Source: Acanthacorydalis orientalis
Lineage: Eukaryota; Arthropoda; Insecta; Megaloptera; Corydalidae
Direction of reading: 5' to 3'
Length of the DNA stretch: 64,000 bases
NCBI GenBank assembly: GCA_034766995.1
Contig: CM068314.1
Coordinates: forward strand, 11,271,701 to 11,335,700
Below, in pieces: positions 56,508 to 64,000 of the stretch. Made by a program: the position numbers and the translations under genes. The notes under the pieces are model-generated. The model was not told where the DNA came from, ran no database searches, and saw nothing but the letters and a program-made list of their open reading frames with translations. The first letter of the stretch is position 1, and each line of letters begins with the position of its first letter.

Positions 56508-56586
<79 letters not shown>

Positions 56587-59500
56587 CGCAAATAAATTTA
56601 ATTTATGATTTGTATTTAATTGTTTGGCAGCATCAAGTACAATGCAACAAAGTTTAATTTTTTTAAATGAAAATAAATGTTGAATGATTGCAACATGTTA
56701 CGATTAAGAAGCTTTATAATATATATAGCAAATATGAAGCAATTATTAATAAAATTATTGCAAAAGCAGACTTCTGTCATTCAAATTATTGCATATATAT
56801 TATTTTTCTTTAGCAAGTATCAAACATAGTGAAAAAGTGTAAAAGCATAAATTATTGTTTATTTAATATTTCGTAAATAATAATTATAGCTTTGTACAAC
56901 TTTGACATACCTTCGATTTGCACATCTTCTCGAACTTTTGCTTTTCTGACATGTTTCTTTTTATCTGTAAGTGATAATATTTACTGTAAATTGAAATTAA
57001 AAAAAATCTTTCACAGGTTATAACAAAAAAAACAACACATCACACTTAATTTTTATATTTGTAATATATGTAAATAATATCAACAATCAACAAAAAAAAA
57101 TAATTACAAACGTATATTCACGTTGTTAGATTTCAAATTCATGCATTTTTATGTTATTCACAAAAGCAACTGCAATAAAAAAGAAACACATAAAAATTTA
57201 TTTTCAAATGATTTCTTGTATTTTTTGTTGCATATTAATTTAAAAATACTTTTATTGAAGAATTTGAATTTCATATCAAAATTACACTTACCGATTTTAT
57301 GGGATATTACTTCAACTTTTTCAGTCTCTACATTTTCTTCTTTTACATCTTCTTCAATTACCTAAAAGGAGAGATATTTATTTTTTAATGTAAAAACGTT
57401 GAATTTTAGTTTTTAACACAAAAAAGTATGGCACATAGTAATTTCATAAAGTTATAGAATGAAAATTATTTCAATTTCTCATATTTTCAGAAAGATTGCA
57501 GGTAAACAAAAATTAGTGGTATTACTTAAGTGTAACATAGTTTATTTTACATGTTAGTAGCATTAAGAAGTTAATGAATGTAAAAGTAGAAAATTTAAAT
57601 GAATTAAACATATTTCTAATTAAAAAACTTTTTAATGGTACAAAATAGAAATTAGTACAAATTCAATATCTATTTTATATTTTGATCAATTATGAAGTAG
57701 ATTTGTTTCCATAAAGAATAGATTATTCTCTATGGTTTTCATAAGTATAATTTAAAAATAGTGGCTTGTTTTAAAAAATGAAATAAGCAGGTTAAAGTTA
57801 AAAAAGAATTAATTATTTAAAACATGAATGAAGGTGAAGTAAATTCTTTGTTTTATTATAACTGTTATATCAGTTTAAGTTTTATTGAGATTTGCAAGTA
57901 ATATTAACTAAATTAATTAAATTATTAAAAAAAATAAAGCACGAAAAGAAATTATTTTTATTAAAGTATATTTTTGTTAAGAATATTTTCTGATTAGTGT
58001 TTGTTAAATGATCTGACGATAATGACTGATAATAGAAAGTTTAAAAAAGTGTCCTACTACTGTATACTATTAATAATGTCTTATTTATCTGAGTATATTT
58101 TCGCTATTATCATTTATTTTGTTGTTATTAAAATATATAATTATTTATTTTTTAAAGATTAATATTAAGAAAAGTATTGTAATGTTTTGCGTTAGAGAGA
58201 TTAGTTTGTCTCCTGTTAATAAAAATTCTATTTTCTTTTTGCTCTGGAACAAGTGTAGATTTTTTTTTGTAATAATAAAATTAGTTTAATGTAAAATTCA
58301 TATTGAATGAGATTTATTAAAAGTTATATAATATTAAGTATTTAAAAATAAGTAAGGTTCTCATTTTTGAGGAATTTTCTTTTGTGAAAGAAAGTGAAAA
58401 TAGTTATCTCTTTTAGAAAAATGATTTGATACGAACGTGCACCACATTTCAATATAAATAGTTAATTTACTTGTAAAGCTTCTTTTGTTTCCCAGGAATG
58501 TGATCTAAAGTCTTCTGGAACGAAATGTGTGATCACTTCTTCAACAGTGACATATTTATTTTCAACCATTTTCATAAGCGCCCTAAAACCAACCGTGGAC
58601 GCTACAAGACGTTCGTCTGTTGTACTTTCTTCGGTAAGTACCTCCGAAATAAGCGGACCGTAACCTTTTCTTTCGACTAAATTAACTAAAGCCGATTGAG
58701 CTTCGGGAGTTCGTAGAGATGGGAATTTGTCCGCTTCGTATAAGACTGTGATTTCATTAACAGTGACGCCATGACGTGTCAGATAACCGATTTTCGCTAA
58801 ATCTTTCAATGGTTGTTCTCCAGGTCCAAACTCTTTTACGTTGACAAACTCAAGCATTTGATTTACTTCGGTAGCCATTTCAGGTTTCTGTACAATTCTT
58901 TCAACATTCTCGATTACTTCTTCCAATTTCACTTCGGTGATTTCCGCTGTTTCTAATTGAGTGATCTTTTCTGGTTTTGCTTTACGCAATTTAGGTTTCT
59001 TTTCTTTGATTTCGGTGGTTGTGTCTTCAAGTTGTAATTCTGAAATTGTAACAGATTCTGAAAGCGGTATAATTTTCTGTGCCGTTTCGATGATTTTTTC
59101 TTCGGTGCGCACGTCTATTTTTTTACAAGAAGCAACAGCTTCTGTTGACAGTGGCTCTTGAATCGATAATATGGGTTCAGCTTTTACCATTTCGGGAAGT
59201 TCAGTAATTTTTTTGGTCGATTCCAATATTTGCACTTCTTGCACATCGACTTGTTCTTTCTGTTCAACCTGTTCCACGATTGTTACGCTTTTCATTGTTT
59301 TTCTTTCTTCGCGTTTCTTTTCAACTTTTATTTTTTCAAGTTTGATCTTTTCTATTTCCTCTTTTGCTTTCTTTACTTCTATTATCTTTCTTTCTTCAGG
59401 CTGTAACTTTTGAACGTATAATTTTGCTTTTGTTACGGCGAGTCCTATATCACTGATTGCTTTCACCACGTACGATCCTACGTCTTCAATTGTAGCACGA

Positions 59501-60275
59501 TGTATAGTACATGTTGTTTTGTTATCATGTATTCTTATTTTTACATTCGATGTGTTGCGAATGATTTTATCATTTTTGTACCAAGTGATATCTGAGGAAA
59601 ATATTTCATATATTATTATTAAGATACGTGTAAAGTATCACAATCACAATAAATCAGTATTTATTATCACATTAATGATTTATTTAAATAAATTGCCAAT
59701 ATTTTAATATTCGTATACAATTTTTATGAAAAACTGAATCTAAAGAAAATCAATAGATATATTTATTATTAGATTAACTCTTATTTCATTTACATTTTTC
59801 TAAATAATCAGTTTATAAATTGTTCAAAATAATAATTTGTTATTTGTAAAGATGAATGTTTTTATTTATTTATAAGAATAGTTATATCAAACCTGGTGTT
59901 GGTGTTCCAGAGAACTGACACTCGAATGTTACTGTTTCTTCTTCTTTTACACGTACATCGGTGATTTCTTTTACAAACGTAGGAACGCATTGAGTGGCTA
60001 TATATAAAAAATATATATATTATTATTTTTTTTAAACATACGATACATTTTTATGCAATTTTTTAGTATGTAATCATTGAAATCTTTTAAATCTTAAATT
60101 AATCTTTTAATTTAAGATCTTTTATTAAGAATGAAAAAACATCAAACATTAACTGAGAATACAAGTGAATAAGATATTGTATCTCAAGTCTATATTTTTA
60201 GATTTTTTTTATTATTTGTTTAAAATAAAAGATATTTAGTTTATGTTGTTTTTTTCGCATTTATTATTTTAAGTA

Positions 60276-60349
<74 letters not shown>

Positions 60350-62228
60350 GGATTGCAACAGTATACTTACATATTCAATCGTCTGGTATCTATCAGATTT
60401 ATAAGACTATTCATGTTATTGATCTGTGTACAAAACAAACAAACAATACATGCCATTAAATAAAAAAAAAACACATTTATAGTTTTAATATTTTTTTTTA
60501 TATTTACGCACCTGAGACTGTACCTCTATCATCATCACTTAAATACCTATTCCTTTCGTCATCAGAGAACATAAAAACAGTACCTAAGTCTTTATCACTT
60601 GTATCTCCAATGCATTGTTTTTCAAGTAATAAGAATTCTCTTAATTCTTCTTGACTGTCTACCATATGTAACTGCTGATAATCATCAAGATCTATTTCTC
60701 TCGGTTCTAATGAGAATTTATCTGTATTGTTAGAATATATTTTAACGTAATAGCCGATTTTCAAATTTTTTATAATTATTGTAGTGTATAGACGTTTATT
60801 AAAAAGTTAAATATGATTTTTAATTTTATGAATTTTTTTAATTATTTTACAAGAAAATGTTGAATTATGCATGGGATGTCAAGAAAAATTATTGTTATTT
60901 TAAGAATGTTTCGTCAGTTTCTTTTTTATTTTATAATATATCGATATGACGTGTAGTAAAATTAAAGCTTATACGAATATATTTGTTCTAAATGAACAGA
61001 AATTGAAATTTTCGGTATATGTTGTTCGATTTATAATTGTTAGTAGTATGTTTTAAATATGCTAAAGATTGAAATTTTTTAGACTGAATTTAATTTTGAA
61101 ATGGAAATAACAATATTTTTTTTAAAAAAAACAGTAAATTAAAATTGTAATTAAAAAAGAAAAATAAGTGAATAATTATTAATTCGTTTTTTAAAACTGT
61201 TTTGTTGAATTATTTTAATTATTTACTGACCTCACTGAATATGTATATCCCAGTATAAAATAATCTCAGTGGCACACTGCATGCAAAATACAGAAATTAT
61301 TTTCTAATATACCTTTCAATGCGGCCTGTAATTCTTCCATATGTGTTACCCATTCCGGTTTACGATATTCTTTTGTGCCGACAATTCCTATAAAACATTT
61401 TTATTAAAGTTTTGAACAATTTAGATTTAAATTTGTTTTTGCACAAGAGATTAATTGATTGGAATTATCAGTTAATAATTTCTAATTGATTTACTCGATA
61501 ATGAAATAGCAAAAAAAATTTAAATCATTTCTATATCTTTCTGAATATTCAAATTATAAATAAAATTTCTAAGATAAGAAATGATCGTGTAATAAGTAAT
61601 CTCTCGAACACAAGAAATAATCTGTTTATAAATGATAATGTGTATTTGTGTATAAACATTTTATGTGAATTTGTGTAATTTTCATAAATTGTAGAGGGAA
61701 AGGAATCGGAGATCAGCAGGATTATTTTAAACCTGAAAAAAGCTAAAAAAAGAGATTAATAAAATCATTATTTTCGATTGGCGCCCATATATACCTTCCA
61801 CTGACAGTTCAGCTGTTGTTATTGCTACACCTAAAGGATTATGAGCTTCGAATGTAATTTCACCAGTGTCATCTGGAAATACTTCAGATATTGTTAGGAC
61901 CGAAGTACCATCTTCAAAGTTTTCGATAATAAATTCATTAGATGCAAATATTTCTTTGCCTTGTTTATACCACTTGCCAACTGGTTTAGGTTTACCTGTC
62001 GCCTGTACTTCAAGCCTAAAATTAATAGTAAATATACAGAACGAATTCAATTAAAAATAATTTATTATTTGTGTTTTTTTTTTATTTTATTTTTAAAAGC
62101 GTATAATAAATGCTAATTTACCTCGTAACATCGCCATCTTTAGTTGGAATAACTTTTGGTAATTTTTTAACAATCTTAGGAGCAGTTTCAACATCACTAT
62201 CTGATTGGAATTCGATTTCAGATATAGT
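14731..62228 (-). CDS. sls: Sallimus (insect titin/kettin), 3' part, 23 exons visible
   Basis: Sallimus is the giant elastic protein of insect muscle, linking the Z-disc to the thick filament; kettin is its short N-terminal isoform. The 23 exons found on the minus strand join without a frame break into 37,632 nt (about 12,540 residues) and end at a TAA at 14731-14733. Domain order is Ig, linker, Ig, helical and unique region, PEVK exon 1, PEVK exon 2, SH3, three Ig, five to six Ig, FnIII, two Ig, four more FnIII, tail. Five FnIII domains, one SH3 domain and long PEVK segments fit insect sallimus and exclude projectin (kinase, many FnIII) and obscurin/Unc-89. Nearly all introns are phase 1, as usual for Ig/FnIII genes. 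The N-terminal Z-disc and kettin part lies beyond the right edge, so the gene is incomplete here. Confidence 0.93.
14925..15888 (-). other. sls intron before the last exon
   Basis: A 964-bp AT-rich intron with a (TA)n block at 15802-15838 and a perfect 10-bp-stem hairpin at 15250-15272. No exon is seen. Confidence 0.6.
15889..16194 (-). CDS. sls: sls exon: fifth (last) FnIII domain
   Basis: One FnIII domain of about 100 residues fills the exon. Hallmarks are the [19 protein letters not shown] strand pair, a Trp in KKTMWMEV, and [16 protein letters not shown]. The exon is 306 nt with phase-1 borders on both sides. Confidence 0.9.
16310..16609 (-). CDS. sls: sls exon: fourth FnIII domain
   Basis: FnIII domain read as [36 protein letters not shown] and [16 protein letters not shown]. 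The exon is 300 nt, with phase-1 borders on both sides. Confidence 0.9.
16679..16750 (-). CDS. sls: sls 72-nt linker exon between FnIII domains
   Basis: This small exon encodes about 24 residues ([19 protein letters not shown]..), flanked by an AG in CGCACAG and a strong GTAAGTT donor. Phase is preserved on both sides and the length is 3n. It adds a flexible linker between two FnIII domains and could be skipped without a frameshift. Confidence 0.7.
16751..17493 (-). other. sls intron, AT-rich
   Basis: 743 bp with no coding potential; long A and T runs only. Confidence 0.6.
17494..17799 (-). CDS. sls: sls exon: third FnIII domain
   Basis: FnIII domain with [38 protein letters not shown] and [16 protein letters not shown]. 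The exon is 306 nt with phase-1 borders. Confidence 0.9.
17800..18226 (-). other. sls intron, AT-rich
   Basis: 427 bp. No exon or conserved element is visible. Confidence 0.55.
18227..18529 (-). CDS. sls: sls exon: second FnIII domain
   Basis: FnIII domain beginning [12 protein letters not shown], with [27 protein letters not shown] and [16 protein letters not shown]. The exon is 303 nt with phase-1 borders. Confidence 0.9.
18530..18962 (-). other. sls intron, AT-rich
   Basis: 433 bp. A short plus-strand open frame across the neighbouring linker exon is a shadow. No other feature is seen. Confidence 0.5.
18963..19013 (-). CDS. sls: sls 51-nt microexon linker
   Basis: Seventeen codons ([15 protein letters not shown]..) lie between AG at TTTTAACAG and a GTAAAAC donor. 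Both borders are phase 1 and the frame joins the preceding Ig exon to the second FnIII exon. The RRRKSTS stretch is a plausible basophilic-kinase site, which is inference only. Confidence 0.65.
19111..19971 (-). CDS. sls: sls exon: first FnIII domain followed by two Ig domains
   Basis: An 861-nt exon. It starts with an FnIII domain ([44 protein letters not shown]), then two I-set Ig domains. These show [17 protein letters not shown] ... [13 protein letters not shown] and a second with [18 protein letters not shown] ... [13 protein letters not shown]. In the second Ig the usual Cys positions are Ile/Val, so it lacks the intradomain disulfide pair. That is common in cytosolic muscle Ig domains. 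Confidence 0.92.
19998..20040. repeat. (TA)n microsatellite in a 105-nt sls intron
   Basis: TA and TATG repeats occupy about 40% of the intron at 19972-20076. Confidence 0.75.
20077..20370 (-). CDS. sls: sls exon: Ig domain
   Basis: One Ig domain: [56 protein letters not shown]. Both core Cys positions are replaced, and only the Trp and the DEGNY motif remain. 294 nt, phase 1 at both ends. Confidence 0.88.
20371..20708 (-). other. sls intron, AT-rich
   Basis: 338 bp of AT-rich sequence with no visible feature beyond splice sites. Confidence 0.5.
20709..21018 (-). CDS. sls: sls exon: end of one Ig domain and a complete following Ig domain
   Basis: Starts in phase 0, completing the last strand of the Ig domain begun in the exon at 21117 ([15 protein letters not shown]). 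It then encodes one Ig domain with [32 protein letters not shown]. 310 nt, phase 0 to phase 1. Confidence 0.88.
21117..22183 (-). CDS. sls: sls exon: four consecutive Ig domains
   Basis: A 1067-nt exon with four Ig domains opening at [43 protein letters not shown] and [17 protein letters not shown]. Each has the core W (VIWLRN, TKWYHN, VQWHKD, VRWFKD) and a D.G.Y.C motif. The last domain is completed in the next exon after the 98-nt intron at 21019-21116. These Ig domains flank the spring region on its C-terminal side, where sallimus meets the thick filament. Confidence 0.93.
22250..22300. repeat. (CA)n / (TG)n inverted microsatellite
   Basis: ACACACACAC is followed by GTACATATGTGTGTGTG, so the two arms can pair as a hairpin. 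It lies in the 190-nt sls intron between 22184 and 22373. Confidence 0.8.
22374..23342 (-). CDS. sls: sls exon: three Ig domains with a Ser-rich linker
   Basis: A 969-nt exon. Ig domain 1 has [18 protein letters not shown] ... [15 protein letters not shown] linker follows, rich in Ser and Arg ([19 protein letters not shown]). Ig domain 2 has [19 protein letters not shown], and Ig domain 3 has [14 protein letters not shown] ... [12 protein letters not shown]. Borders are phase 1 on both sides. Confidence 0.93.
23413..23736 (-). CDS. sls: sls exon: SH3 domain
   Basis: About 108 residues containing an SH3 fold: [37 protein letters not shown], then [10 protein letters not shown]. The ALYDY motif is altered to LFSICSH, while the paired Trp, the GWVP motif and the acidic RT loop are kept. 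SH3 domains bind Pro-rich ligands, and the Pro-rich PEVK exon immediately N-terminal is an obvious candidate for an intra- or intermolecular partner, which is inference. Phase 1 at both ends. Confidence 0.9.
23737..24218 (-). other. sls intron rich in (TA)n
   Basis: A 482-bp intron. Positions about 23840-23960 are TA, TATG and TACATA repeats. No exon is visible. Confidence 0.6.
23840..23960. repeat. Compound (TA)n microsatellite
   Basis: About 120 bp of TA with TATG and TACA interruptions in an sls intron. Confidence 0.85.
24219..36632 (-). CDS. sls: sls second giant PEVK exon, 12,414 nt
   Basis: A single uninterrupted coding exon of about 4138 residues. The acceptor is CATTTTACAG at 36633-36634, the donor GTTTGTAT at 24217-24218. 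From the N-terminal side it encodes: a charged lead-in; 23 tandem 90-residue units; a non-repetitive Thr/Glu segment around 28930-29560; a duplicated 486-residue PEVK block; a run of 19-20-residue repeats of the type [17 protein letters not shown]; and a final less regular segment. Composition is dominated by Pro, Glu, Val and Lys, as in titin PEVK springs. Such sequence is expected to be disordered and act as an entropic spring in the I-band. Phase 1 at both borders and length 3n make it a symmetric exon. Confidence 0.93.
24880..26390 (-). repeat. Diverged 19-20-residue PEVK repeats
   Basis: Successive copies of a pattern EEVxEExxIKKxxPxxPxx can be followed through the translated exon, with variable spacers. 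Acidic and basic halves alternate around a hydrophobic ITIKK core. This is the classic short PEVK module type; I estimate several dozen copies but did not count them exactly. Confidence 0.8.
25850..26130 (-). repeat. 57-bp tandem repeat (19 residues), five near-identical copies
   Basis: The 57-bp period is seen directly at 25871, 25928, 25985, 26042 and 26099. The unit reads [19 protein letters not shown]. Copies are nearly identical, unlike the more diverged 19-20-residue repeats of the same type on both sides, which indicates recent local expansion. Confidence 0.9.
26452..28930 (-). repeat. Tandem duplication of a 486-residue PEVK block (1458-bp offset)
   Basis: Sequence from about 26452 to 27470 recurs from about 27910 to 28930, with an offset of exactly 1458 bp. 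Both copies encode [48 protein letters not shown] and [17 protein letters not shown]. The DNA matches are long, with scattered substitutions, so this is a moderately old tandem duplication kept in frame. Confidence 0.9.
29569..35900 (-). repeat. Array B: 23 tandem copies of a 270-bp (90-residue) unit
   Basis: The marker for [10 protein letters not shown] recurs at exact 270-bp steps from 29761 to 35701, giving 22 intervals and 23 copies without a length change. The unit contains [58 protein letters not shown] and [20 protein letters not shown]. Variation is confined to a few positions (GGKEE or GDKQE, LDEI or LDET, and similar). Units at both edges are visibly more diverged than those inside. 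Confidence 0.97.
31685..35160 (-). repeat. Higher-order repeat: near-identical block at an eight-unit (2160-bp) offset in array B
   Basis: Comparing lines 2160 bp apart, about 1.3 kb from 31685 to about 33000 matches 33845 to 35160 with only a handful of differences, while neighbouring units differ much more. A segment of about five units was therefore copied recently by unequal exchange or conversion with an eight-unit register shift. Confidence 0.85.
36633..37406 (-). other. sls intron separating the two giant PEVK exons
   Basis: 774 bp. Two (TA)n blocks (36820-36861, 36952-36990) precede a higher-GC stretch at about 37020-37320 of unknown origin that may be an old mobile-element fragment. 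No exon was found. Confidence 0.6.
36820..36990. repeat. Two (TA)n microsatellites
   Basis: TA runs at about 36820-36861 and 36952-36990 in the intron between the giant exons. Confidence 0.8.
37407..55304 (-). CDS. sls: sls first giant PEVK exon, 17,898 nt
   Basis: One uninterrupted coding exon of about 5966 residues, among the larger coding exons one would expect in any animal gene. The acceptor is GTTCACAG at 55305-55306, the donor GTAATTTT at 37405-37406. The N-terminal part (55304 to about 54700) is charged and non-repetitive. Positions about 54700-46900 hold roughly two dozen diverged repeats of about 110 residues. Positions about 46400-37550 hold 33 near-identical 90-residue units. Composition is Glu, Lys, Val, Thr and Pro-rich with almost no Cys or Trp, consistent with a disordered elastic region. 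Both borders are phase 1 and length is 3n. Confidence 0.93.
37551..46395 (-). repeat. Array A: 33 tandem copies of a 270-bp (90-residue) unit
   Basis: The marker AGTGACTTCTTCTTTGCCAC is at 37621 and at 46261. Intermediate copies fall at exact 270-bp steps, giving 32 intervals and 33 copies with no indel. The unit contains [68 protein letters not shown] and [15 protein letters not shown]. Most differences between copies fall at a few alternating positions ([11 protein letters not shown] or [15 protein letters not shown] or VIEE). A basic block and an acidic block alternate within each unit. Confidence 0.98.
46900..54700 (-). repeat. Diverged tandem repeats of about 110 residues
   Basis: The translated exon repeats a pattern close to ESIIQTExxxxExExxL ... 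KPxxKTAxxxFEEGxSIxVTEV ... DKExxF ... PxxKTAxxxIxGxEVAxxxExxxE. The KTA, VTEV and DKE anchors recur every 100 to 115 residues for about 7.8 kb, so roughly two dozen copies. The copies are too diverged at DNA level to align by eye, unlike arrays A and B, so this is an older repeat class. Confidence 0.75.
55740..55803 (+). other. Exon-like island on the strand opposite sls
   Basis: TTTTTTGCAG precedes and GTAAGTAAAA follows a 64-nt stretch of higher GC than its surroundings. One plus-strand frame is open ([20 protein letters not shown]). On the minus strand no matching splice sites are seen. It could be an exon of a nested or antisense transcript, or chance. No partner exon was identified. Confidence 0.25.
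56510..56579. repeat. (TA)n microsatellite
   Basis: About 70 bp of perfect TA in the sls intron before the first giant exon. Confidence 0.9.
56911..56964 (-). CDS. sls: sls 54-nt basic linker exon
   Basis: Eighteen codons ([17 protein letters not shown]) between an AG in ATCACTTACAG and a GTATGT donor, phase 1 at both ends. It joins the Val/Glu linker to the first giant PEVK exon. Confidence 0.7.
56965..57291 (-). other. sls intron, AT-rich
   Basis: 327 bp. Nothing beyond splice sites was seen. Confidence 0.5.
57292..57361 (-). CDS. sls: sls 70-nt acidic linker exon
   Basis: Encodes [20 protein letters not shown] and HKI, phase 0 in and phase 1 out (GTAAGTG donor). Together with the upstream 1121-nt exon (phase 1 to 0) it forms a frame-neutral pair. 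Confidence 0.75.
57362..58470 (-). other. sls intron, AT-rich
   Basis: 1109 bp of AT-rich sequence without open frames of note on either strand. Confidence 0.55.
58471..59591 (-). CDS. sls: sls exon: second half of an Ig domain, charged helix, unique region
   Basis: Residues 1-60 complete the Ig domain started in the previous exon ([13 protein letters not shown] ... [16 protein letters not shown]). A strongly charged segment follows ([20 protein letters not shown]), likely helical or coiled-coil, then a Glu/Thr/Lys segment. The last 125 residues have a balanced globular-like composition ([60 protein letters not shown]). I do not recognise this last part as a named domain, but it looks folded and helical. 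Confidence 0.9.
59592..59892 (-). other. sls intron splitting an Ig domain
   Basis: 301 bp of AT-rich sequence. It interrupts the Ig domain between TPTP and DITWYKND. Confidence 0.6.
59893..59997 (-). CDS. sls: sls exon: first half of an Ig domain
   Basis: 105 nt encoding [20 protein letters not shown] and [14 protein letters not shown], the A to C strands of an I-set Ig domain. The core W follows across the intron. Phase 1 both sides. Confidence 0.85.
59998..60511 (-). other. sls intron with a (TA)n block
   Basis: 514 bp. About 70 bp of TA at roughly 60279-60348. No exon is visible. Confidence 0.6.
60279..60348. repeat. (TA)n microsatellite
   Basis: About 70 bp of TA in an sls intron. Confidence 0.88.
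60512..60721 (-). CDS. sls: sls exon: acidic linker
   Basis: 210 nt, phase 1 both ends. It encodes about 70 residues with [20 protein letters not shown], an [12 protein letters not shown] helix and an Asp-rich end ([17 protein letters not shown]). No named domain is recognised. Confidence 0.8.
60722..61312 (-). other. sls intron, AT-rich
   Basis: 591 bp. No feature was seen. Confidence 0.5.
61313..61387 (-). CDS. sls: sls 75-nt linker exon
   Basis: 25 codons ([20 protein letters not shown] then AALK), phase 1 both ends, flanked by TTTTATAG and GTATATT. The W.THMEELQ stretch resembles the short linkers following Ig domains in invertebrate titins, which is a weak impression only. Confidence 0.72.
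61388..61794 (-). other. sls intron, AT-rich
   Basis: 407 bp with no visible feature. Confidence 0.5.
61795..62015 (-). CDS. sls: sls exon: most of an Ig domain
   Basis: Continues the Ig domain begun in the exon at 62122: [52 protein letters not shown]. Phase 2 in, phase 1 out. The second core Cys is replaced by Phe. Confidence 0.88.
62122..62228 (-). CDS. sls: sls most upstream exon visible: acidic linker and start of an Ig domain
   Basis: 107 nt from an AG in TTTTTTAG to a GTAAATT donor. It encodes [17 protein letters not shown] and [19 protein letters not shown]. Frame is phase 0 in, so an earlier exon must lie beyond it, to the right of the window or in the unread intron. Confidence 0.82.
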
Positions 62229-63389
62229 CTAAAAAAATAAATACCTTTGTTAAAAAAACAGAAAAATGTTTCGGTAGTTTTAAGTATTAATAACTATTTA
62301 AGTTATTTTTTTTTAATTATTTTCAAGATACGTTAGTAAATTTACAAAGCATATTTTAAATAGAAGAGTATTATGAAACTAAAATTAGAAATATTATTAT
62401 ATCAAAATTTAATATTGATTTCTTATTATATACCATAATTGTATATATTTTTTAATTTTTACAAATTATTTTTTTTTAAATATAATAGTACAAATGAATA
62501 TCGCTCAATTGATTATTAAAATTTAGCACATATTTTTTACACAGGTGATTGTAAGGTATAATGGGTAATAATTGTGTTAACATTAAAATAATAGAGTATT
62601 CTTTTTCTAGTTATTAATTATTTGTCACTAATTTAATAGTGATAAAATAAATGAATGCCAATAAAATATATCAAAGTTATAATTGATATACGTTTCAAGC
62701 ATATGTTTAGGTCTTTTTTGTTAAATACATTTTTTTTAAAAAATGTCTACAATTCAAAATCCAAAGAAAGTTTTATTTATTTCAATGATGAAAATAATTT
62801 ATGAGTTAATAAAAAATATTTCATAAAAAATTTGTAAGTAATTTTATTTTATTAACATTAGATTTTATAATTGAACGATTTTGTATATTTTAATTTAATT
62901 CGATTTTATAAATGAGAACAATTACAAGATATTTTTTATTTACATTTCTATCTTCTAAAATTAATTATTAATTAGTTAAATTCAGTAAAATATTATCTGT
63001 TAGTATTTGTAAATATTCAGAAATATATTTTTATTTGTTGATACATTATGTACGTAATGCATATATGAGGAACGTGTATATGTAATGTTATATATATATA
63101 TATATATATATATTTTCATACTGAGCAAAAATTATTTTGTATCGAGTATCTAAATTATTGTGTATTTATTATTTGAAATTTTCATAAAATTATATATTTT
63201 ATTATTTTATTCAAAAAATTTTTTTTAAATATTTCGTATAAAAAAAGAAAGCGAAAATATAGAAAAAAGAATAAAAACACTGATAATTATGAAAAGGATA
63301 TAATTATGTTTAAAAATAAGACAGCAATTAAATTTGTTATAAAAGATCTTACATGTAAAAGCTTTTGAATAAGTGTCAAGTATTTATAA

Positions 63390-63423
<34 letters not shown>

Positions 63424-63444
63424 CTATATATATATATATATATT

Positions 63445-63501
<57 letters not shown>

Positions 63502-64000
63502 CATTTCAAAAGGCGTAAGATGCATTGTATTAAGTAAAAAAATGATATTGTTTCTCTATCACAGTTTTGTGTATTTTGTGTATTTTGTGAATTTTTGGTA
63601 TTTGTTTAGATTGTATTTATTATGTTTTCTGGACAAAATAAATTCGAATTAATAATTTTAAATTAATGTTATGCTTTCAAATATGTTCTTCCAGTTTTTT
63701 TTTGGCGAAGAATTTATATTGTGATACTATTAGAAAACTAAAAAAACGAAGTGTAAATAAAATCTAAGCACATTAGGAATAAAAATAACTATTATATATT
63801 TGTCTTAAATTTTTTACTACGTATTTTGACAATAGGCTGTCACTGCTTTGTGTGTGGTACAAGAAAGCTATTTTTGTAAAATACTCCGTTCTTCATTATA
63901 AATAAGTTATGTCTAGAATATGTTTGTGTGTGATAGAAAAGAAACATTTTAGAAAATTAGATAAGAAAATTGATTCATTAAAGATAATGTTATCATTGTT
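62229..64000 (-). other. sls intron (partial), AT-rich, running off the window
   Basis: At least 1772 bp with no recognisable exon on either strand. It holds (TA)n at 63088-63113 and a compound (CT)n-(TA)n microsatellite at 63391-63500. Confidence 0.55.
63391..63500. repeat. Compound (CT)n-(TA)n microsatellite
   Basis: About 20 bp of CT passes into about 90 bp of TA with two interruptions. Confidence 0.9.

Larger units (their letters stand above)
55305..56910 (-). other. sls intron with a plus-strand exon-like island
   Basis: A 1606-bp AT-rich intron with a (TA)n block at 56510-56579. At 55740-55803 on the opposite strand is a 64-nt open stretch flanked by TTTTTTGCAG and GTAAGTA. No minus-strand exon was found. 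Confidence 0.55.

Noticed and set aside
14731..62228. Projectin (bent) or obscurin (Unc-89) as the identity of the large gene
   Set aside because: No kinase domain, only five FnIII domains, and very long PEVK exons; this combination fits sallimus.
63391..63500. CT-TA stretch as a promoter or splice signal
   Set aside because: A simple compound microsatellite with no exon downstream.

Overview
The window looks like nuclear DNA of an arthropod, most probably an insect. It is very AT-rich, full of long (TA)n microsatellites, and its genes are split by mostly short introns with GT...AG borders. The main gene encodes sallimus (sls, the insect titin/kettin homologue). A hymenopteran or other AT-rich insect genome would fit, but I cannot name the species from sequence alone. 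Exon borders below were set by hand from GT/AG sites and codon phase. In every multi-exon model the exon phases join without a frame break.

Layout from left to right. Positions 1-479 (+) hold the last two exons of an unrecognised basic protein. Positions 480-5836 are gene-free AT-rich DNA. Positions 5837-9858 (+) hold a five-exon BtpA/SgcQ-family TIM-barrel protein. Its first intron carries a decayed Tc1/mariner-type transposon (7145-7889) that itself seems to contain a retroelement tail. Positions 10240-12151 (-) hold a five-exon DH-PH Rho guanine nucleotide exchange factor. It is divergently paired, across about 460 bp, with the DNA primase large subunit (12615-14199, +, four exons). Positions 14731-62228 (-) are the 3' part of sls, which runs off the right edge; its most 5' exon visible here is at 62122-62228.

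The visible sls coding sequence is 23 exons, 37,632 nt, about 12,540 residues. In protein order it contains: an Ig domain and linkers; an Ig domain followed by a charged helical segment and a unique region; two enormous PEVK-type spring exons of 17,898 nt and 12,414 nt; an SH3 domain; eleven Ig domains interspersed with five FnIII domains; and a short C-terminal tail. This matches the architecture of insect sallimus, the elastic protein linking the Z-disc to the thick filament in muscle.

The striking feature is inside the two spring exons. Each carries a tandem array of an exact 270-bp (90-residue) unit: 33 copies in one and 23 in the other, with no length variation. The two unit types are clearly related, and the arrays face each other across one 774-bp intron. 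Edge units are diverged and central units homogenised. One array contains a near-identical block copied at an eight-unit (2160-bp) offset. Both exons are multiples of three with phase-1 borders, so either could be skipped without breaking the frame. Further repeat classes (about 110 residues, 486 residues, 19-20 residues) fill the rest of these exons.
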